From assembly GCA_030159075.1 (NCBI GenBank), contig BROG01000347.1, positions 595,001 through 659,000 of the forward strand: a stretch of 64,000 nucleotides of DNA, in the 5' to 3' direction. Numbering within the stretch: position 1 is the stretch's first letter; each line of letters begins with the position of its first letter. A model generated the notes under the pieces. The model was not told the DNA's origin. It searched no databases and was given only the letters and a program-made list of their open reading frames with translations. The position numbers were made by a program, and so were the translations under genes. Positions 53,396-64,000 of the stretch are shown here, one piece after another. Origin of the DNA: Atrina japonica. Lineage: Eukaryota; Mollusca; Bivalvia; Pterioida; Pinnidae.

Positions 53396-54573
53396 TCAGA
53401 TAATAATAGTATTGTCAAGATTAAACATTGGGTTTTGTGGAAATCGTAGGTTGGTGTGTAAATAAAATGCTACTTTGACATTTTAGAGACTTTTTGCTAT
53501 CCTTTCAATTTTTCCGTCAACTCTTTTCTATTTTGATTAATCTCTATGATAGGTGTTTTGGATCATGTAAGCTAATCACAAGACCCAATATCCATCGTCT
53601 AGTTGGCGAATGTTTAAGCATTACTCTGATTCTAATGTTGTGTTCTTGTTCGTGTTCGTCTTTGGTCACAGTGCAAATCTTTATGTAAATTTACATCAGT
53701 CTCTATTGTTGCCAAACAGTCTATGGCGAAAGATTAAGATATCTGTTCCGATCTGGAGAACATGCAGAGCCAAAACCACAAAAATACTACTCAGAAGAGA
53801 ATTAGCTATTGGCCTAAATCTTTGTCACGGGTACTACTCTAATATAACAAATACCAACTGAGTGGTCTAGTTAACTTGACAATTGCTGGTATATATTTAC
53901 AGATTGTTGGTTTAAATTTTATAGATTGTGACGTCATTACATGATCAAGGCAGTAGTCATTGAGTAGGCAAGTAATGTTGACTCATATTTTTCTGATACA
54001 TTTTGATTGCACGGCAATGATATTTAGATACTTACCAGTTTCCGATTGTGCTAAGGGACTTGGAAAAGATTTATATTCGATTAAGTGGAGCGGCAGAGAC
54101 GAATGGAAACAAAATAATCTATTTATTTTATCCTTAATTTAGTATAGTAAATTTAAAAACTTTGATTCGATCTAAGTGTCATGTGATAACGTTAAAAACG
54201 ACGTTTTATCATCAATTTCCTGATAGTTTGTAATCGATTATCAAGAGATCACTTTGTGTATAAATCATTATCAGAAGCCGTGATCACAGTACAAGTCATA
54301 AGAAAACAATCTCTAGTAGTTTAATTCTTGATAGCGTTCTGGTTTTATTTTTCATTTCTATTGGACACTTATATGTCACGTGACCAAATTGTTTTTCTGT
54401 GATTACTCTATAACATAATTTGTTTGCCTTTCCACGTGCAAGATAATACCTAATTTCCCATTTTTACTTGTGGCTGAGAAACAAAATGAAATGTAACGAA
54501 TGGGTAAATATACTTTATTTTTTATTTGGATTATAAAAATATTGATTTATCAAAATCATTAGGATTGTTTTTA
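53396..54573. other. No gene recognised
   Basis: Frames at 53494-53861 and 53960-54142 show no domain. AT-rich otherwise. Confidence 0.4.
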
Positions 54574-54762
54574 TGTATGCTCGGCACTAACGGTCATTGA
54601 GCAGTGAGGGTTCTCTAGCGCTCCCACACCAACTGCAACACGCGACCTCGAGTTTTACTGTCTCATCCGAAGGACAGGAAACAATCCTGCCGTCGGCTGG
54701 ACTCGAACTCACGACCTCACGATCAAGAGTCGAGTGTGCTACCGACTGAGCCAGGTCGGATC
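54574..54762 (-). mobile_element. SINE family B, 3'-truncated
   Basis: Minus strand: a TCCGACCTGGCTCAGTCGGT head, a GTTCGAGTCCAGCCGACGGC B-box region, TTCCTGTCCTTCGGATGAGA, AGTTGGTGTGGGAGCGCTAG and CACTGCTCAATGACCGTTAG. It ends at CCGAGCATACATAA, so the 3' end with the GACGTCTCCATATGAG block is lost. Confidence 0.88.
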
Positions 54763-54784
54763 TGCAGTTAATGGCATCAGTAGA

Positions 54785-55335
54785 AAAACATAGATACCAA
54801 AGTATAATGAAAATCACAGTTACCAAAGTATTAACCGTCAGCACGTTCAGGAGATAGTATACAAATATACGAATCAGAAATACAAAAGTATTAACCGTCA
54901 TGAGATCAGGAGACAGCATACAAATATAAAATCACGGATACTAAAGTATCAACCGGCAGGAGGTTCAGGAGACGGATCCTGTAAAGTTATGATAAGGTAT
55001 CACGAAGGAATAAGATTCCCCTGGCAATCGCTCAAATTCGTCATTATATTTCTTCTACAATATGCAAATGTACCCGCAGTAAAGTGCAAATAAGAATGAG
55101 AGAAAAAAAACTTAGTCACAATCAGTATAGACGATTCAATAACTACTATAGAACCGATACATGCCTCTATTTGTAGTTAATATTTTATTTCTAGCTTAGT
55201 ATTCAAAGTTGCAGAATATCATTGTGACACCAAGGTATCGGTAAAAGGTTCTCTAGATATGTCTATATATGAAATCATCATATTCTGAACACGCTCTAGC
55301 ATATCGGATCATCTGGAATATACACTGCGTAGTCT
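54785..55335 (-). pseudogene. PLE remnant with tandem 3' ends
   Basis: At 55265-55335 the plus strand TATATGAAATCATCATATTC, ACACGCTCTAGCATATCGGA, TCATCTGGAATATACACTG is the reverse of the PLE IRYARA segment at 23580-23640. About 55000-55145 is a heavily decayed intermediate part. At 54785-54980 the PLE terminal block (ACCAAAGTATTAACCGTCAG, GTTCAGGAGATAGTATACAA) is repeated about three times with a period of about 62 bp. No coding capacity is left. Confidence 0.75.
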
Positions 55336-56743
55336 CAGTCCATAATTATGTTCATATCATACATATAATTTGTTTGTAAAACTATTAATTATTACTACAA
55401 CGTAACATATCCTTGACAATAATCATAATACGCATGTATTTAGCAAAGAGGCAAAGTGTTAACCAATGAAATCAATTCAACACACATGTATTTCAAATCT
55501 TCTAGCAAGGAGATATCTGTAGACATACTACTTAAGAAATGAGACTAGAATCTTTTCAGAAGCCCTTGATGCTTATTGAAAATATAAAACACAAAGTATA
55601 TACATTATATTCTTATTTGCCAGGTTAAATTAATATAAAGTATTTATCGGTAAACATTCATACTGGGATTATATTTTGCTATTTTAAGAGCGTTAGCCAA
55701 TTTGATAAAACAAATTATACAAATATTTTGTTTACAATTTAAATGTTAAAACATTCCCTTGGGACAGTGTCCTGAGTTAAATTGTTAAAAGAATGATAAT
55801 GCATTATTCTTACAATATTCAATTTCATGTTATTCCCAAAATTAAAAATACCAATTTCTAATACTAAATTACTTAAACACTGCATCGTACTTAAAAGAAC
55901 GTCTTGAGATAAATATCTGAGCACCGAGTAACAACCAAAAACAAAATTAGCAATAAACTAGTCAAAGATATCAACATACAATACATTTATTCCTAACCAT
56001 TTATACAACCGAAAAAGAGACGCCAATAAGCAATTTTTGAATGGACAAAAAGTCGTCTCTACGTGATGGGGCAGAATAAAGTTAAAGCAAAGTTTGTCAC
56101 ACCAAAATGAAATACCAGTTCTGCATTTAACCAACTTCAGTAACCGGTAACAAAAAGTAACATTTTTGTTTTTATTCTATAACTCATAATCGTTTGTCGT
56201 CTGCTAAAATGGGAGAACCTGGACGTATTTCGAAAAAAGTGGAGCTAGCAGACGTCAGTATACTGTTAATAAATTAAAATCAGAGGTTCGGTAAAAATTC
56301 GAAACTTTTAAATAACACTGAGCAAAGTTTTTCATCGTTTTTATTATTTGATTGTAAAATAGAGGTTTGGTTGAAACTTTCTATTAGATCTCGTCTATAT
56401 GATTAATTTTGGTACTTGTGGTATATATTCGTTTATGAAGATGTAACCGATGGTACAATGTCACTGACATATATTCTGCATGTCTCTAAGTATTTCTTAG
56501 ATAATGTCATCAGTGATGTATCGATGAGGAATGACTAATGTAGTAGAAATTACAAAATAATTATATCAGACTGAATATTATCAAACTGATCAATGATTTA
56601 GAGGGAAATAATAGGAACTGAAGTCAACTTGCAGGAATTAGAGCTGATATCCTTATTTTTGACCTCGTTCCTGAATTGTACTATTGGTAGAATAGATAAT
56701 ACAAACGAAAATAGAATAAAGACAGTCATTAAGTCGTTTTATA
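55336..56743. other. No gene recognised
   Basis: AT-rich sequence; nothing recognised. Confidence 0.4.
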
Positions 56744-56830
56744 TAATGACAGAAACGATCGTCTTGAACATTTGATTCAGTGTCTTTCTTTACAAAACTA
56801 TAATTTGGTACTTTGAAATAATATATATAC
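56744..56830 (+). mobile_element. Retrozyme fragment (3' half of hammerhead)
   Basis: AATGACAGAAACGATCGTCT, TGAACATTTG, CTTTACAAAACTATAATTTG and GTACTTTG match the start of units at 31190-31255 and 63329. Only GAAA, the stem III/GTC part and the 3' stem I strand of the ribozyme are present, so it cannot fold as a complete hammerhead. Confidence 0.75.
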
Positions 56831-58296
<1,466 letters not shown>

Positions 58297-58985
58297 TTAT
58301 TTAGCTAGAATATTAAAAAAATTCAAAGTATAAATCTTTAATATAGCTAGGATATAGATACAAATCTGGTAAAAATGGACAAACACGGACATCTGGAAAC
58401 CAAGAGGTGGGATCAGGTGCCATGGAGGAGTGAGCATCCCCTGTCGACTGTTTACACCCGCCGTGAGTCCACAGTCAAATTCCAAATGAAATACGCGGGG
58501 AACGAACCCTAGGCACAATTGGTACAGATGTCTCAACAACCACAAACAAAAAGGCAACTCAACATTTCACTTAGTGAAACCGAGTAATCGCAAACAAGAC
58601 TATGATACCGACCGTAAAATTTGCGGAACATTGACATAAAACGCAGTTTTCAACATTCCTTTGTCAATAATTTGTCAGCGCATAATTTATATATGTATAT
58701 GAAATGTTCATATGTTGAACACGCCCTGAAATATAAACTCCATATGCGGGTGACTGTGGGATATTACTACAGAAATGTGAAAAATTTACGATGGGAAAGC
58801 CGAAATAGTCGCGTTTGTCGTATAACTTAGTTGCCAATTTCCCGTCTTTGTCTATAGTAAGTACAATGTCTAAGTATGAAACGTGTGTGCTTGATTCTGT
58901 TGTATCTTTAATTTCAAGTTCCCTGGGATATATCGCATTGACACTGCAAAACCCGTTTGTAATTGAATAGCTTGGATGAGATGCA
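58297..58985 (-). pseudogene. PLE, 5'-truncated RT C-terminal part and 3' tail
   Basis: Read on the minus strand: about 58950-58850 gives VNAIYPRELEIKDTTESSTH and SYLDIVL; then KLATKLYD, IPQSPAYGVYIS, FIYIYKLCADKLLTK, FRKFYGRYHSLVCDYSVSLS and EMLSCLFVCGC before a stop (about 58525). About 58520-58330 matches the tail after the stop of the plus copy at 23790-24000. The C-terminal end SLSEMLSCLFV is thus shared by two copies and is probably the true protein end. The catalytic RYIDDV part and everything upstream are missing. Confidence 0.87.
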
Positions 58986-59043
58986 AGGCATGATCTTCAA
59001 TTTAGAATATGTCGGAACACAGAACTGACAATGTTTAAAGCGC

Positions 59044-59412
59044 TTATACCTTTATTTGTAAATTTAAGTTCAAGGAAAAGACATTTCTGTCCAGAACAGT
59101 CATCGGCTTGAACAGTCTGTGATTAGCAATGTCCATTATAACGGAGTTCAGTGTGTATTCAGGGGTTGAAGAATCCGTGTAGGGGTTCATTCTTGCTTCC
59201 TGAAAAAGGTCATTAAGAAGTGTAAAAGGAACAGAATAAAGCTTGCTGCGAATGTATTGAAGACCCCAGTTTTTGTTAACGTAACTTAAAGGAGATAAAA
59301 AAGGGACATCATGTATGTTGGGTCTGTTGTACACTGTGATATTCCGCATCATCAGTTTCAGAGAGTAGTGATATGGATTCAGAAAAAAACACAGTATGGT
59401 GATCAGGTACAC
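59044..59412 (-). CDS. Unrecognised 122-codon ORF between retrozyme and PLE fragment
   Basis: A 122-residue minus frame beginning MYLITILCFFLNPYHYS, with LQYIRSKLYSVPFTLLNDLF in the middle and LDRNVFSLNLNLQIKV at the end. The N-terminal 15 residues are hydrophobic. I recognise no domain. On the minus strand it lies downstream of a retrozyme unit (59745-59462) and upstream of the PLE RT fragment (58985-58297), the place where a 5' PLE region would be. Still, the RT copy at 22.2 kb shows no similar sequence upstream. It may be part of a different element or a chance frame; coding status is uncertain. Confidence 0.25.
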   Translation of the reverse strand: MYLITILCFFLNPYHYSLKLMMRNITVYNRPNIHDVPFLSPLSYVNKNWGLQYIRSKLYSVPFTLLNDLFQEARMNPYTDSSTPEYTLNSVIMDIANHRLFKPMTVLDRNVFSLNLNLQIKV

Positions 59413-59461
59413 TTACAGTATCAAACTCGGAAAACCAAAGTTATGGTTTTGAAATAAGGTC

Positions 59462-59745
59462 AAATCATATTCTCAAGACGATCGTTTCTGTCAATTTTGT
59501 CATCAGTTGAGCTCAATTTTAATTTATATATATATATATATTTTTTTTTTCAAAAGAGAAACTGGTATCGTACAAGGCCAAATGATAAATCTAAATGTAT
59601 AGCCAAATCTGTCTTAGTGTGAACACTGTAATATTATGAATATCCCAGCTTTTGAAGAATTTTTCTAGAATTTAAATAGTGTTATCAGTGTAAAATTGAC
59701 TTAAGTGTAAGATTATCAGCTAGTGCCGGAATATTAGGTACTAGA
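59462..59745 (-). mobile_element. Retrozyme unit
   Basis: Minus strand blocks: AGTACCTAATATTCCGGCAC, CAGCTTTTGAAG-type spacer (as AAAAGCTGGGATATTCATAA), GGCTATACATTTAGATTTAT, CATTTGGCCTTGTACGATAC, CAGTTTCTCTTTTGAAAA, a short TA run, then the hammerhead (59512-59472). The order is the same as in the 33.6-kb unit. No ORF. Confidence 0.82.
59472..59512 (-). ncRNA. Hammerhead ribozyme, core intact, stem II weak
   Basis: Minus strand: GCTCAA, CTGATGA (59506-59500), stem II region CAAAATTGACA, GAAA (59488-59485), minimal stem III with GATC loop, GTC and TTGAG (59476-59472). Stem I has five pairs. The core is complete, but stem II pairing is degraded (the conserved AGTC half is changed), so activity is doubtful. 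Confidence 0.75.
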
Positions 59746-59758
59746 ATTATGTTTTCAA

Positions 59759-59760
<2 letters not shown>

Positions 59761-59843
<83 letters not shown>
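59761..59843. repeat. (TA)n microsatellite
   Basis: About 83 bp of uninterrupted TA beside the retrozyme end. Confidence 0.98.
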
Positions 59844-63328
<3,485 letters not shown>

Positions 63329-63504
63329 ACAGAAACGATCGTTTTGAGCATTATGACATTGGTATTATGTTTATAATATTTATAACCACTAGGTCGTTGG
63401 CACTGCTGGTGGACCGTTTGAGTGGTCAGTGGTTACTCTTAGATGGATTTCGGCTATAATCTAAAATTTATTATTTGTCCTTGTATGATACCACTTTCTC
63501 TTTA

Positions 63505-63506
<2 letters not shown>

Positions 63507-63585
<79 letters not shown>
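63507..63585. repeat. (TA)n microsatellite inside retrozyme unit
   Basis: Sits between CTCTTTAGAA and TTGGAGCTCAAC, where the neighbouring unit has only a short AT-rich spacer (AGTACATTTATATTTTAAA). Confidence 0.97.
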
Positions 63586-63588
<3 letters not shown>

Positions 63589-63591
63589 GGA

Positions 63592-63635
63592 GCTCAACTG
63601 GTGTAGTCTAATAGACAAAAACAATCGTCTTGAGC
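63592..63635 (+). ncRNA. Hammerhead ribozyme relic
   Basis: GCTCAA (63592-63597), CTGGTGT in place of CTGATGA, AGTCTAATAGACA with a four-pair stem II, AAAA in place of GAAA, then GTC and TTGAGC (63630-63635). Stem I and stem II are perfect while both core blocks are mutated, so it is predicted to be inactive. Confidence 0.8.
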
Positions 63636-63944
63636 ATTTAACTTTGGTATTATGTTTATAATATTTATAACCACTAGGTCGTTGCCACTGCTGGTAGATC
63701 GCTGAGTCCCCGAGGGTATACATAAACCTAGCATCTGGTATTTCTGTACCAGCTGATAATCTTATACTAAAGTAATATTTTGCACTGATAACACCATTTA
63801 AATTCCAATATTTTCTAAAGCTAGAATGTCAACGTTTTACAGTGGTTACTCTTTGACGGATTTCGGCTCTAACTTAAGATTTATTATTTGGCCTTGTATG
63901 ATACCACTTTCTCTTTAGAAAGTACATTTATATTTTAAATTGGA

Positions 63945-63988
63945 GCTCAACTGATGAAGTCTAATTGACAAAAACGATTGTCTTGAGC
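63945..63988 (+). ncRNA. Hammerhead ribozyme, one core change
   Basis: GCTCAA (63945-63950), CTGATGA (63951-63957), AGTCTAATTGACA, AAAA in place of GAAA, a CGATTG stem III region, GTC-equivalent TC at 63981-63982 and TTGAGC (63983-63988). The first core block is intact; G12 is replaced by A, a residue needed for catalysis, so it is probably inactive. Confidence 0.8.
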
Positions 63989-64000
63989 ATTATAACTTTG

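Larger units (their letters stand above)
63329..64000 (+). mobile_element. Tandem retrozyme units, running off the window
   Basis: The first unit starts with the 3' half of a hammerhead (ACAGAAACGATCG, TTTTGAGC), then TATTATGTTTATAATATTTA, ACCACTAGGTCGTTGGCACT and a deletion of about 150 bp; it contains the (TA)n tract at 63507-63585. The second unit (63636-63988) is complete: GTCGTTGCCACTGCTGGTAG, TCCCCGAGGGTATACATAAA, CATCTGGTATTTCTGTACCA, ACACCATTTAAATTCCAATA, ACAGTGGTTACTCTTTGACG, TTTGGCCTTGTATGATACCA. Hammerhead to hammerhead is 353 bp. A third unit begins at 63989. The tandem layout fits retrozyme biology. Confidence 0.88.

Noticed and set aside
56744..56830. Complete hammerhead ribozyme
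   Set aside because: Only the GAAA to TTGAAC half is present; no CTGATGA block or 5' stem I strand lies upstream.

Overview
The window is nuclear DNA from a eukaryote, most likely a bivalve mollusc or a close relative. The reasons are: AT-rich sequence with no dense coding, very long dinucleotide microsatellites, two families of tRNA-headed SINEs of a type common in bivalve genomes, many decayed copies of a Penelope-like retroelement (PLE), and hammerhead-ribozyme repeats of the metazoan retrozyme type. I recognise no intact host gene, rRNA gene or functional tRNA gene. The window reads as intergenic or long-intron sequence filled with repeats. The organism assignment is inference.

Layout. 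1-9.9 kb: unannotated AT-rich DNA with three minisatellites (2.4-4.1 kb), CT/TA microsatellites and a CGCTAATTAGCG palindrome cluster at 8.04 kb. 9.98-12 kb: PLE 3' remnant and SINE-A copies. 14.0-14.9 kb: a motif repeated in both orientations, forming a strong hairpin. 16.1-18.5 kb: a 353-bp segment present twice plus a third degraded copy, enclosing a 1.54-kb G/T-skewed island that may be an assembly artefact. 19.1-24.0 kb: two PLE copies, of which 22.23-24.03 kb is the best preserved (reverse transcriptase in three frames), with SINE-A copies between. 26.6-33.9 kb: SINE-B copies, a repeat at 28.7-29.5 kb, a PLE remnant split by a retrozyme unit, and the best-preserved hammerhead (33.6 kb, minus). 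40.2-42.4 kb: a retrozyme interrupted by a 446-bp TIR element, then an array of about 61-bp repeats, many carrying CACGTG. 48-55.3 kb: clustered SINEs and two minus-strand PLE remnants. 58.3-59.75 kb: minus-strand series of retrozyme, unknown ORF and PLE fragment. 63.3-64.0 kb: tandem retrozyme units running off the window end.

How the parts relate. PLE reverse transcriptases are the presumed drivers for PLE copies and, by published inference, for retrozymes. Retrozymes are small non-autonomous units whose tandem transcripts are cut by the hammerhead. No PLE copy here looks functional, so the locus is a graveyard. Two of the hammerheads nevertheless keep all core nucleotides that can be checked by eye. 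The main points for follow-up are the retrozyme family (33.6, 59.5, 63.6 and 63.9 kb; damaged at 31.2 and 40.5 kb), the nested insertions that order events in time, and the suspicious duplication at 16-18.5 kb.
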